Assembly (NCBI RefSeq): GCF_000701705.1
Contig: NZ_JNJP01000001.1
Span: forward strand, 1 to 64,000
DNA length: 64,000 bases
Direction: 5' to 3'
DNA from: Bilophila wadsworthia ATCC 49260
GTDB lineage: Bacteria > Desulfobacterota > Desulfovibrionia > Desulfovibrionales > Desulfovibrionaceae
The stretch's first letter is position 1. Each line of letters begins with the position of its first letter. Below, in pieces: positions 1-8,835 of the stretch. The translations under genes were made by a program, and so were the position numbers. The notes under the pieces were generated by a model. It worked only from the letters and a program-made list of their open reading frames with translations. It did no database searches and was not told where the DNA came from.

Positions 1-2
1 GA

Positions 3-1742
3 AACAACGCCTACACGGGCGGCACCACCATCAGCGAAGGAACCCTGAAGGGCAACATCGCCAGCGGCACGGATTTGAGCATCGCCGACAGCGCCACCTA
101 TGACGGTGCCAACAAGGCTCGCTCCGTGGGTGGCCTCAACGGCGGCGGCAAGATCCTCAACACCAACGGCCTCACCGTCCAGAGCGGCGACTTCGCCGGG
201 ATCATCGACAACAGCAACACCAGCCTGCTCAAGACCGGCGCGGGCACACTGACCCTTTCGGGAACCAATACCTACACCGGCATGACCACGGTACGGAGCG
301 GGACGTTGGCCCTGGGCAGCGATCTGACATCCAATCAACTCACTCTGTACGGCGGCACGGTATTCGACCGGGGAAGCCACAACCACAGCCTGGACAACGG
401 TATCCTGAGTGTCAATGGGGCCAACGGCCAGAGCGCCATGTACAAAGGCGATCTTTCCGCTAGGAACGCGACCCTCAATTTCATCTCTCCGGTACATCCT
501 ACGCAGCCCCTGCTGCGCGTCACCGGCGATGCGGACGTCTCGGGCAGTGCCTGCAATGTGGGACTGGCGGGCGGTACGTCCCTGGCCTCCGGGTCTACCC
601 TGACCCTGCTGGAGGTCGATCCGGACAAAACGCTCACGGCCAACAACTTGCAGCGCGGCAACGGGATTGTGCAGATCGGTTCCACCGTGGCGCACGACAT
701 CACTGCGGATGTGAATCTTGACCCGACAACAAGACGGCTGAATGCCGTCACCGCTCAAGTCAGCCCCGGCAGAGCCACGGATCAGTCCAAGGCCCTGTCC
801 GAAGGCTTCCTCGGCGGACTGGCCCTGAACCTGCAAGGCGCGGACCTCGTGGCGGGCCGGGGCATGGATTCCGCCGTGCGGGCCTCCTCCGGTACGGACG
901 ACGCGGAAAGGCACGGCTTTGCCGGGTTCGGCGCGCTGTCCGGCGGTTCGTTGCGCTACAACACCGGCTCGCATCTGGACATGAACAGCCTTTCCCTGCT
1001 TACCGGCCTGTCCTGGGGAATCGACCTTGCGCCGGGCCGCCTGACCTTGGGCGCATTCTTTGAATACGGCAACGGCTCTTACGACACCCACAACTCCTTC
1101 ACGAACGCCGCTTCCGTAGACGGCGACGGCAATGCCTACTATCTGGGCGGCGGCATTTTGGCCCGCATGGACTTCGTCAATATTGGGCCGGGCCGCTTCT
1201 AGGCCGAAGCCAGCGGACGCGCGGGCAAGACGCACAACGAGTACGACAGCTCGGATTTGCGCGACGCAGCCGGACGTAAGGCGGACTACGACAGCAGTTC
1301 TCCCTACTATGGCCTGCATTTCGGCACGGGCTACGTCTGGAACATCAACGATGCCGCCACCCTTGACCTGTACGGCAAGTACTTCTGGACACGGCAGCAG
1401 GGCGACAGCGTGGGCCTGTCCACCGGCGAACATCTGAGTTTCGACGACATCAACTCAAGCCGCCTGCGTTTCGGCGGGCGCTTCGCCTATATCCTGAACG
1501 AACACGTCGCTCCGTACATCGGCGCGGCCTGGGAACACGAATTCGACGGCAAGGCGCGAGCCACCACCAACGGCTTCGACATCGATGCCCCGAACCTGCA
1601 CGGCAATACCGGCATCGGCGAACTGGGCATCTCCCTCACGCCCTCCGCTGACCTGCCCCTGACCGTAGACCTGGGCGTGCAGGGCTACACCGGCAAGCGC
1701 GAAGGCGTGACCGGCAGTCTGATGGTGAAGTGGGAATTCTGA
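3..1742 (+). pseudogene. Autotransporter, 3' part, interrupted by one in-frame amber stop
   Basis: The reading frame is already open at the left edge, so the 5' end lies outside the window. The passenger has glycine/threonine/asparagine-rich repeats of the passenger-associated transport type (NTYTGMTTVRSGTLALG near 260-320, and a similar unit at the window start), followed by a C-terminal beta-barrel of about 280 residues that ends in KWEF with the terminal Phe typical of outer-membrane barrels. The frame is broken by TAG at 1200-1202 inside the barrel (GRF-stop-AEASGRAG) and continues in the same frame to TGA at 1740. Related barrels often have Tyr at this point, and TAC/TAT to TAG is one base. 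Without readthrough the product would lose most of its barrel and could not insert in the outer membrane. The family assignment is firm; calling it a pseudogene assumes no amber suppression. Confidence 0.85.
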
Positions 1743-2238
1743 GCGTCTGCAAAGGGGAGCGTCCGTTTTTTGTGTACGCCCCCAGCTTTAAACATCTCTT
1801 CAACTGCACACTCTGGAAAGGATAAAAAGGGGAACGAGCATCTATACTATCAAAAATTTCATCTACAACAATTCTCTGGAAGACCTAATATCGGCTGTGT
1901 CTGCTTCAGAAAAAATTCAAATGGTATGTAAACACCCAAAGGTATGTGCATCATATTTTAGGCTACGGATAGTTCGTGTGAGGTTATACGCAGTACACTC
2001 CAATACTTCGTAGGGGAACAAATTTATTCTCTTGGAGCAATTTCTACTATGCGGCGCGGTGTCGGCAACGGCGAATCGCGCCGCTTTTTTGCGGCATCCA
2101 ATCCGAACCGGAATAAGGCCGTCCCGCTGAAAAAACTTCAAAAACCAATAATTCTACCACTCCTCCGCAAAAATCCACCGTGTTACTGCGATTATGTACG
2201 CACTTTTGTGTGCTGAACCAGCATCGGGAGGATTCATT
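1743..2238. other. Intergenic stretch, no gene seen
   Basis: About 500 bases between the autotransporter tail and the LuxR-like remnant. It is more AT-rich than its left neighbour. No open frame here has a ribosome-binding site or recognisable product. A weak imperfect hairpin just after the autotransporter stop lacks a clean T-run. Confidence 0.5.
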
Positions 2239-2644
2239 ATGCGGAATCTCACCAGACAACAGCGATAAATCGTGGAGATGCTGGCGAAAGGATTTCCCCT
2301 CAAAAATTATTGCAGGGAATCTCTCCATCGAGGTGGCTACGGTATATTGGCATTTGGCAGCAATTCGAAAAGCCTTCGGCGTTCATAGCAACATTGAGCT
2401 GTTGTACCACCTCAATGAGGAACCGGAGGCGAGTATATCTACTATTCGACTGATACCGCGCGGCAGGGAAGTTTTTGAACTCGCTATGAGCGGTCTGAGC
2501 ATCAGAGAAATCAGTAAACGTCTTGGAATCATCTACAGCGGCGTCCTTCGGCACAAGGAAAAAATGCTCTTGCCGAACGAATGTAACTCTATGTTGGAAT
2601 TGATTGCAAAATATCATGGGACAAATCCAAATCGTCAATTGTGA
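2239..2644 (+). pseudogene. LuxR-type double helix-turn-helix regulator, broken
   Basis: The ATG at 2239 starts MRNLTRQQR, then a TAA, then IVEMLAKGFPLK in the same frame. The sense continues one frame over from about 2300 as IAGNLSIEVATVYWHLAAI, a LuxR/GerE helix-turn-helix. A second LuxR-like unit follows at 2450-2610 (RGREVFELAMSGLSIREISK). Together they read as one small DNA-binding protein with two tandem GerE-like domains and no receiver domain. The stop plus frameshift would prevent production of the whole protein; the second half could still be made only from an internal start. The domain assignment is by motif only, so target genes are unknown. Confidence 0.6.
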
Positions 2645-2654
2645 GGTCCATAAC

Positions 2655-2962
2655 ATGGAAATTGAAGGCCGCACCATCATACTTTCCACGCCGGAAGAAC
2701 TGCTTCCTCTCATTACAAAAGCCGTCCGTACCGCTGAGCAGGGGAAAACGGCGGATGCCCCCGACTTGCCGGGTAAAAACTGCTTGCCCCGAAAGATGTG
2801 GAAAGAGAATTCGGCATTCACCAGAAGACACTCGCCTACTGGCATATGGAAGGCGTCGGTCCGGTATATACGAACTTCGGCAGGCGTGTCTTTTATGAGC
2901 GCGCCGTATTGGAAGAGTATATTGCATCCGGGCGTGTCCAAACCTCGGAATCAATCAAGTGA
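2655..2962 (+). pseudogene. AlpA/excisionase-like small DNA-binding protein, frameshifted
   Basis: The first half (MEIEGRTIILSTPEELLPL from 2655) and the second half (LAPKDVEREFGIHQKTLAYW through SESIK, stop at 2960-2962) lie in different frames and join at about 2780 if one base is restored. The second half has the winged-helix excisionase look: a short HTH, a central Gly-rich wing (GVGPVYTNFGRRVFYER) and a short C-terminal helix. It sits tail to tail with the integrase remnant on the other strand, as expected for the directionality factor of a small integrated element. I infer loss of function from the single frameshift; a sequencing error would give the same picture. Confidence 0.6.
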
Positions 2963-2970
2963 TGGACTTC

Positions 2971-4214
2971 TCAGGCCAGCATATCCCCGATAATCGAGAG
3001 CTTTTCGCTTTCCTGACCAGAGAACAGATGAGCATACCGCATGGTCATGGTGATGTTCTTATGACGCATGAGCTTTTGCAGTTCCATGAGCGTCACCTTG
3101 CCGGACTGCGCCAACCAGGAGGCAAAGGTATGTCTCATGGTGTGCAGGGTGACGGCGTACAGACTGTCGCCGTCTTCCGGAGCCAGATTGAGCTTTCTGA
3201 CGGCGGTCTGGAAACAGACGGGTGTTTTTCAAACGCCGTCTTCTTGCGAGGCTGTTGGAAGATGGGTTCCGCAGGCTTGCGCGTATACGCCTGGAGCATC
3301 CGGATCATATCCTCCGGCAGGCGGACGAATACCCGCTTTCCTCCCTTCTGAATGATATAGAGGCCGCAGGCATTGCCGTCCACATCCTGCCCGCGCAGTT
3401 TGAAAATTTCCGTGGGACGAAGGCCGGTTCGCAGGGAGAGCAAGGCCATATCGTGCAACTGCGGATGCCGCTTTTCAAGGTCGCCCAGAAGCGCCCTGAC
3501 TTCCTCTCTGGTCAGGAAACGCAACCTTTCATTGTCAGCCTTTACCATCTTCCAAGTGCCGCCCTTGGTGGACAACGGGTTGACTCCGCTCCACATGCCT
3601 GTGGCGACGGCACGGTTTATGGCGGAACGCATAAAGCTGAAGATGTTGTTGACGGTCTGCCCGGTCAGCATTTTTCGCGTCGGTGCTTTGGCTTTAGGCT
3701 TTTTGGTGGCCTTTTTGGGCTTTGTATTCCCAGTAGGCGTTTTCAAAAGCTGCGCCTTGAGGCTGGAAAGCAAATTCGGAGTCAGATCGGCAATAGGCAA
3801 AGCGTGGGTTTTGGCCTTGGGGTGGGCGCAATACTGGCTGTAGTGCTGGTCAACGTACTTCCCTTCGCTTCTGCCCCAGGCAAGGTAGGCGTTCACTATC
3901 TCCCCGATGGTAACTTTGTCGCGCTCAATGGGATTGATGCCGGTGGCATCAAACTCGGCAAGGAACTTTGCCCGCTCCTTTCTGACCGTGGCCGGGCGGA
4001 CGCCCTTGCTGTGCCTGCCAACGGTTTTCCAGTGGCCCTTACCTTCATGATCAGCGTACCAGAAGCAGTAGATTTTGTCGTACTCTCCGGTTCGCGGATC
4101 GCGCTTGGCGGACTGGCGGAAGAAGACGCCCTCGAACTTGGTCTTTGTGTATTTTCGAGTGAAGGGCAGGACGGCCCGGAAATCCCGGTTTCTCGTGCTC
4201 CTTCCATATTCCAT
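2971..4214 (-). pseudogene. Tyrosine recombinase/integrase, frameshifted near the C-terminus
   Basis: The N-terminal 320 or so residues carry an Arm-binding-like start (TKTKFEGVFFR), a SAM-like core-binding region with a Lys-rich linker, and the first catalytic Arg in LSLRTGLRPTEIFKLRG. The track then shifts one frame at about 3211-3225. The missing end is found in the neighbouring frame: HTMRHTFASWLAQSGKVTL, then RHKNITMTMRYAHLF, stop at 2971-2973. These supply the H-x-x-R, the second His and the nucleophilic Tyr (MRYAHL). Restored length is about 414 residues, normal for phage or island integrases. I could not see an adjacent tRNA or paired attachment repeats. Either the element is dead or the read has an indel. 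Confidence 0.8.
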
Positions 4215-4224
4215 ATGGAATAAA

Positions 4225-4262
4225 AAACAGGCACGGCATCCTCAAGGACGGCGTGCCTGTTT
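4225..4262 (-). terminator. Rho-independent terminator after the GGDEF gene
   Basis: Perfect 11-bp arms (AAACAGGCACG at 4225 and its complement at 4252-4262) enclose a 16-nt loop. On the minus strand the stem is followed by a run of T, placing it just past the stop of the diguanylate cyclase gene. Confidence 0.8.
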
Positions 4263-4272
4263 ACGCATTGCT

Positions 4273-5664
4273 TTAGACCGTATCGCCACGCCGGGCGTGG
4301 TACTCCGCTTTTTCCTGATACATACGTTTATCCGCCTGCCTCACCATATCCATGATGAGCATGTCCCCCTCGGCCCACACCTGCCCAAGCGACAGGGATT
4401 CGGGATACGCTTTATTGGCCTCCCGTTGGAGCGCGGCGATCTTCGCATAAAAGACCCGTTCCGGAATGTTCGGGCAGAGGAAGACAAATTCGTCTCCGCC
4501 AATACGGAAAAGATCGTCTCCCCTGAAATAGCGGCTGAATATCCGGCTGATGTCCCGGATGTATTTGTCGCCGGAGTCGTGCCCTTGCTGATCGTTGATG
4601 CGCTTTAACCCATTGAGATCCACAAAAACGACGCCGAGCGAATCCGGGGGATTTTTTTCGAGCTTCTGCAATACGGAAATATAGCTGTTTCTGTTGTGCA
4701 GCCCCGTCAAGTCGTCGCAGTAGCTCATCCGCTTGAGCTCGCTCTGCATATTACGCTTCCGTTGCTCATTCGTGACGAAATAGGCCAGAGAATGCAGCAG
4801 GGAATGATCATCCCGATTGGCTTTCGGGTTATCCACGCCGATGAACCCGGAAATGACGTCGTTCAGGACGAGAGGGACGACGATGAGGCTCTCGATACCT
4901 TGTGGCTTGAGTACGCTGTACATATCCAAATCGCTGTCCCGGATTGACTCAAGATTGTCGATGACCACATCCTCACGCCGCTCGAACATCTTCTGCCAAC
5001 AGCTCATGTAGCTGATTGGCACGTTTTGAAGGACTTCTTTCTGAGGGAAAATACCTTCTGAACACCATTCATAGGTGTTGTTGGCGATGAGCCCGCCGTT
5101 TTTCAGAACGCTGTACTCGAAGATATAGGCACGATCGGCCTGATGCATCATTCCGAGGTTCTCCAGGACCATGTCCACGGCTTGCGGAAAATTTTCTTCC
5201 CTGTTCAGGATGCGGATGCATTCCAGCAAGGTACTCTCAATATCAAGCTTGCGCTGCACAGCTTGGCTGATATTTTCCTTTTCCGTAATGTCGACGGCGA
5301 ATTCCAGCCGGGCAAGACGGCCATTCCAGCGGATCAGCTTGTCTCTGAGCAGATAATGGCGGTGCGAAATGGGATTCGTGAGCTCCCAAGTGTAGAACGT
5401 TTCGCAGTTGAGAAACTGATTCGTACAAAACGGACAAGGCGCGTCAATGCCTTGCAGGACTTCATAGCACTTCCTGCCTTTTCCGATGTCCGTAAGCCCG
5501 AATACCTTTTTTCCAAACTCGTTCAGATACAGGATTTCATACGTGGCGATATCGCTTACATAAACGATTTCATCCACTTCCTCCATAATAATCTGCAACA
5601 GGCTCTCCGGGCAGTCTTCGTGTTCACCGGAAACATACTGTGCTTTGGAAAAAGATGTTGTCAT
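4273..5664 (-). CDS. Diguanylate cyclase with PAS and GAF sensor domains
   Basis: Predicted 463 residues, cytoplasmic (no signal peptide or membrane helix). Residues 20-130 look like a PAS domain (EIVYVSDIATYEILYLNEFG, then a Cys-rich stretch with CPFC), about 150-300 a GAF domain (ADRAYIFEY, GIESLIVVPLVLNDVISGFI), and about 310-460 a GGDEF domain with the intact signature FRIGGDEFVFLCP. It should make cyclic di-GMP from two GTP. The CPFC and other cysteines in the PAS region could sense redox state or bind metal; that is inference. It is a single gene with its own terminator and is divergent from the EamA/SDR group. The final residues are short after the GGDEF core, so no output domain is attached. 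Confidence 0.88.
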   Translation of the reverse strand: MTTSFSKAQYVSGEHEDCPESLLQIIMEEVDEIVYVSDIATYEILYLNEFGKKVFGLTDIGKGRKCYEVLQGIDAPCPFCTNQFLNCETFYTWELTNPISHRHYLLRDKLIRWNGRLARLEFAVDITEKENISQAVQRKLDIESTLLECIRILNREENFPQAVDMVLENLGMMHQADRAYIFEYSVLKNGGLIANNTYEWCSEGIFPQKEVLQNVPISYMSCWQKMFERREDVVIDNLESIRDSDLDMYSVLKPQGIESLIVVPLVLNDVISGFIGVDNPKANRDDHSLLHSLAYFVTNEQRKRNMQSELKRMSYCDDLTGLHNRNSYISVLQKLEKNPPDSLGVVFVDLNGLKRINDQQGHDSGDKYIRDISRIFSRYFRGDDLFRIGGDEFVFLCPNIPERVFYAKIAALQREANKAYPESLSLGQVWAEGDMLIMDMVRQADKRMYQEKAEYHARRGDTV

Positions 5665-6066
5665 AATGCGAACCCATTCACATTTTGGATGACGACCATT
5701 TTCAAAATCGCCCAGCCACGCACATCCTGAATCAGCAGGCCAAGGCTAAATGGCGGATCACTATACGCGTTTTCCTTCCCATTTTTCCAATAATGAGAGC
5801 CAAAAACGTTTTTGGAGCCACATTATCGACTAAAGTATCTCATTTTACGCTAGAAACAACGTGTTATCAAGATGTCGGACGAGCAGGATCCAAAAGGCAT
5901 CAGCCGTCCTCAAGCGCGGCGCCCTCGCCTCTTCCCCAAATGGCGTCTCAGTATCAGAGGACGCTGGGCACCCACGGCTCCCCTTTGTGGACAGTGCCCC
6001 CCACCCTGCCAAGAAAGCCGCCCGGCTTTATTGCATCCCCGGCCTTCTCGGGCTATCACACCGACC
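5665..6066. other. Divergent intergenic region
   Basis: About 400 bases between the diguanylate cyclase start and the EamA start. An open frame runs into the EamA gene from 5872, but its N-terminal Arg/Pro-rich translation is unlike a transporter, so I read it as leader. A near -24/-12 motif close to 5967 has one base too few between GG and GC and I do not call it. Confidence 0.4.
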
Positions 6067-6990
6067 ATGAACACGCTGCAACTCCGGAATTCCTTTCTGC
6101 TGCTTCTCACCGCCGTCATCTGGGGAGTGGCCTTCGTCGCCCAGAGCGTAGGCATGGATTATGTGGGCCCCTACACGTTTACCTGCGTGCGCTCCTTTAT
6201 CGGCGGCCTGTTCCTCATTCCCTGCATCGCGCTGCTCAACAGGCTGAACCCCGTCTCCCCCGGCGGCATCAGGCCTTCGAACGCGAAATCGAAGGGCCAG
6301 CTCTGGATCGGCGGCGTGTGCTGCGGTGTGATGCTCTGCTTCGCAAGCTGTTTTCAGCAGATCGGCATCATGTACACGTCCGTGGGCAAGGCGGGGTTCA
6401 TTACGGCCTTCTATATCATCATCGTCCCGCTCCTCGGGCTGTTCTTCAAAAAACGGTGCGGCCTGTTCGTCTGGCTCGGCGTGGCGCTGGCCATCGTCGG
6501 CCTCTATTTTCTCTGCATTACGGAGAGCCTGACCATCCAGTTCGGCGATTTCCTGATCTTCATCTGCGCCATCCTGTTTTCCATCCACATTTTGATCATC
6601 GACTACTTCACACTGCGCGTGGACGGCGTCAAAATGTCCTGTATCCAGTTTTTCGTCTGCGGCCTGCTCTGCGCGGTTCCCATGCTGCTCTTTGAGACGC
6701 CGGACATCACGCAGCTCCTCGCCGCATGGAAACCCGTCCTCTATGCGGGGATCATGTCGAGCGGCGTTGCCTATACGCTGCAAATCGTGGGACAGAAAGG
6801 CATGAATCCCACGGTCGCCTCCCTGATCCTCAGCCTCGAGGCTGTGGTGTCCGTACTGGCCGGATTCGTCATGCTGGACCAGCAACTGACCATGCGGGAA
6901 ACGATGGGATGCGCCTTTATGTTCTGCGCGATCGTGTTTGCGCAGCTCCCGCAGAAGAACATAAAAAACGCTGAGGCTGTCTCAGCATAA
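6067..6990 (+). CDS. EamA/DMT-family membrane transporter
   Basis: Starting at ATG 6067 gives 307 residues, the usual size for two EamA repeats with ten membrane helices. The first begins immediately (SFLLLLTAVIWGVAFVAQS), matching the conserved EamA opening; the second repeat contains YAGIMSSGVAYTLQIVGQK and SLEAVVSVLAGFVML, which are family hallmarks. Proteins of this family export amino acids or small metabolites, or are uncharacterised; the substrate cannot be read here. It is 11 bases ahead of an SDR gene and then a second SDR, so the three probably form one transcript. The frame is open upstream to 5872 but the extra residues are not transporter-like. Confidence 0.85.
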   Translation: MNTLQLRNSFLLLLTAVIWGVAFVAQSVGMDYVGPYTFTCVRSFIGGLFLIPCIALLNRLNPVSPGGIRPSNAKSKGQLWIGGVCCGVMLCFASCFQQIGIMYTSVGKAGFITAFYIIIVPLLGLFFKKRCGLFVWLGVALAIVGLYFLCITESLTIQFGDFLIFICAILFSIHILIIDYFTLRVDGVKMSCIQFFVCGLLCAVPMLLFETPDITQLLAAWKPVLYAGIMSSGVAYTLQIVGQKGMNPTVASLILSLEAVVSVLAGFVMLDQQLTMRETMGCAFMFCAIVFAQLPQKNIKNAEAVSA

Positions 6991-7001
6991 CGGGGTGCGG
7001 C

Positions 7002-7712
7002 ATGAGGATATGCGTCATCACGGGCGGCACAGGCGGCATAGGGCTTCACCTTTGCGAAGGCTTCCAGCGCGCGGGGTATGCGGTCACGGCTCTCGACGTG
7101 GAACAGCACAAAGCCTTGCCTGACGTTATTGGCTTCATCCAAACCGACTTGAGACAGGCCGAGGCCGTCAGCGAGGCCTTCCGGCGGGTGACGGAACGGC
7201 ACGGCACCGTCCATGTACTCGTCAACAACGCGGCCCTCGCCCATTTCCACAAGCCCGTCATGGAAATGACTGCCGACGAATTCGACAACGCCCTTTCCGT
7301 AAACCTGCGCGGCGCGTTCCTGTGCGCGCAGGCCTTCATCAAGGCCAACGCGGGGCAGGATTACGGGCGCATCATCAATATCGCCTCCACCCGCTGGAAC
7401 CAGAACGAAGCGGGATGGGAGGCCTACGGCGCTTCAAAAGGGGGGCTTGTCTCCCTCACGAACACGCTGGCCGTCTCCCTGAGCGCCACGCCGATCACGG
7501 TCAACGCCGTAAGCCCCGGCTGGATACAGGTCGACGGCTATGAAACGCTTTCCCACTTGGATCATGCCCAGCATCCTTCCGGGCGTGTGGGTATCCCCCG
7601 CGACATCGTCAACGCCTGCCTGTTCCTTGCCCACGAGGAAAACGATTTCGTCAACGGGCACAACCTCGTCGTCGACGGGGGAATGACCAAACGGATGATC
7701 TACGTCGAATAG
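7002..7712 (+). CDS. Short-chain dehydrogenase/reductase (SDR)
   Basis: 236 residues, typical classical SDR. It has the NAD(P)-binding TGGTGGIG near residue 7, the NNAA motif (VLVNNAALAHF), a catalytic Ser in IINIASTRWN and the YGASK active-site Tyr/Lys, followed by PITVNAVSPGWI. Asp in TALDVEQ after the second strand suggests NAD rather than NADP preference (inference). It follows the EamA gene by 11 bases, and the start has only a weak GGGG upstream, so translational coupling is likely. Substrate is unknown; the company of a second SDR and a transporter suggests sequential oxidation or reduction of a hydroxyl compound. Confidence 0.85.
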   Translation: MRICVITGGTGGIGLHLCEGFQRAGYAVTALDVEQHKALPDVIGFIQTDLRQAEAVSEAFRRVTERHGTVHVLVNNAALAHFHKPVMEMTADEFDNALSVNLRGAFLCAQAFIKANAGQDYGRIINIASTRWNQNEAGWEAYGASKGGLVSLTNTLAVSLSATPITVNAVSPGWIQVDGYETLSHLDHAQHPSGRVGIPRDIVNACLFLAHEENDFVNGHNLVVDGGMTKRMIYVE

Positions 7713-7787
7713 CGGTTTCGAAACACGGCGTCTCGTTAAACAGCACCGAGTCCAAAACACAAAAACACTACGCGGCCGGAGGCTCTC

Positions 7788-8669
7788 ATGGATTGTCAAC
7801 GCGATACGGAAGCACGCTCCCCCCTTCAGACGCAACTCTTTTCGCTTCAAGGCCATACCGCGCTTGTTACCGGCGCGGGTTCCGGGCTCGGCAAATATAT
7901 GGCCCATGCCCTGCTCCACGCCGGGGCCAATCTTATCCTCGTCGGTCGCACGCTGGATCGCCTCGAAGCCTCGGCGGAAGAGATCTTTGCAAGCTTGAAG
8001 CATCAAGGCTGCCGCCTTGCGTATGATTCCGATCCCGCGGCACGCTCTGCCCATCGGGACCCGGACCAAAACAAACGCATCGCCTGCATTGCCTTCGATG
8101 TGAGCGAACTCAAGGCACTGCCGGAACTTGTCCAAAAGGCGTCCCAGCCTTTCGGCGCGCCGGACATCCTCGTCAATGCCGCCGGGCTGAATCCGCGCAA
8201 GCCGTGGAACGAACTTACGCCCGAGATTTGGGAATATACGCTGCGGCTCAATCTTTCCGCGCCGTTCTTCCTCGCTCAGGCCCTCGTGCCCGAAATGATG
8301 CAGCAGGGATGGGGGCGCATCATCAACATTGCCTCCCTTCAAAGCAGCCGGGCCTTCCCCAACGGCCTGCCCTACGGAGCGTCAAAGGGCGGCATAGCCC
8401 AACTCACGCGGGGCATGGCCGAAGCATGGTCGCGCCCCGGAGCGGGCATCACGGCCAACGCCATCGCGCCGGGCTTCTTCAAGACGCAGCTCACCGCCCC
8501 GCTCTTCGACAAGCCGGAAGTCGTCGAGGCTCTCGCCCGCCAAACCACTATGAAACGGGTGGGCTTCGCGGAAGATATTCAAGGGTTGACCATGTTCCTC
8601 GCTTCCCCCGCGTCCGACTATATCACGGGGCAGGTCATCCACATCGATGGAGGCTGGACCGCCATATAG
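7788..8669 (+). CDS. SDR oxidoreductase, gluconate 5-dehydrogenase/FabG-like
   Basis: 293 residues with an N-terminal extension of about 18 before the Rossmann motif TGAGSGLGKYMA. The catalytic set is present: NAAG (ILVNAAGLNPRKPW), Ser in IINIASLQSS, then YGASKGG. The C-terminus ends in VIHIDGGWTAI, as in gluconate 5-dehydrogenase and 3-oxoacyl reductase relatives. An insert of about 20 residues near 75-100 (Asp/Arg/His-rich) is longer than usual. GGAGG lies 6 bases before the ATG. It is last in the EamA-SDR-SDR run; a small hairpin at 8678-8703 follows but has no T-run. Confidence 0.83.
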   Translation: MDCQRDTEARSPLQTQLFSLQGHTALVTGAGSGLGKYMAHALLHAGANLILVGRTLDRLEASAEEIFASLKHQGCRLAYDSDPAARSAHRDPDQNKRIACIAFDVSELKALPELVQKASQPFGAPDILVNAAGLNPRKPWNELTPEIWEYTLRLNLSAPFFLAQALVPEMMQQGWGRIINIASLQSSRAFPNGLPYGASKGGIAQLTRGMAEAWSRPGAGITANAIAPGFFKTQLTAPLFDKPEVVEALARQTTMKRVGFAEDIQGLTMFLASPASDYITGQVIHIDGGWTAI

Positions 8670-8835
8670 GAGAGTCCCAACGCGCTGAGTGAGGAGGCGT
8701 TGGCCTTCTCACTCTGAGTATGTCCGATTTCCAAGCTTCCGGCCACTCTAACCGTTTCAACCGCATTCTTATAAAGACATATGCGCACGGTTTCATGAAC
8801 AGGATAGACGGAAAGACTCGGGCCTCTTGGCCTTT

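Noticed and set aside
2971..4270. tRNA or attachment repeats beside the integrase
   Set aside because: I looked for a tRNA end and a direct repeat near the integrase and saw neither.
8678..8703. Hairpin CCAACGC/GCGTTGG after the second SDR
   Set aside because: Seven-base stem with no T-run; may be a weak structure but not a supported terminator.
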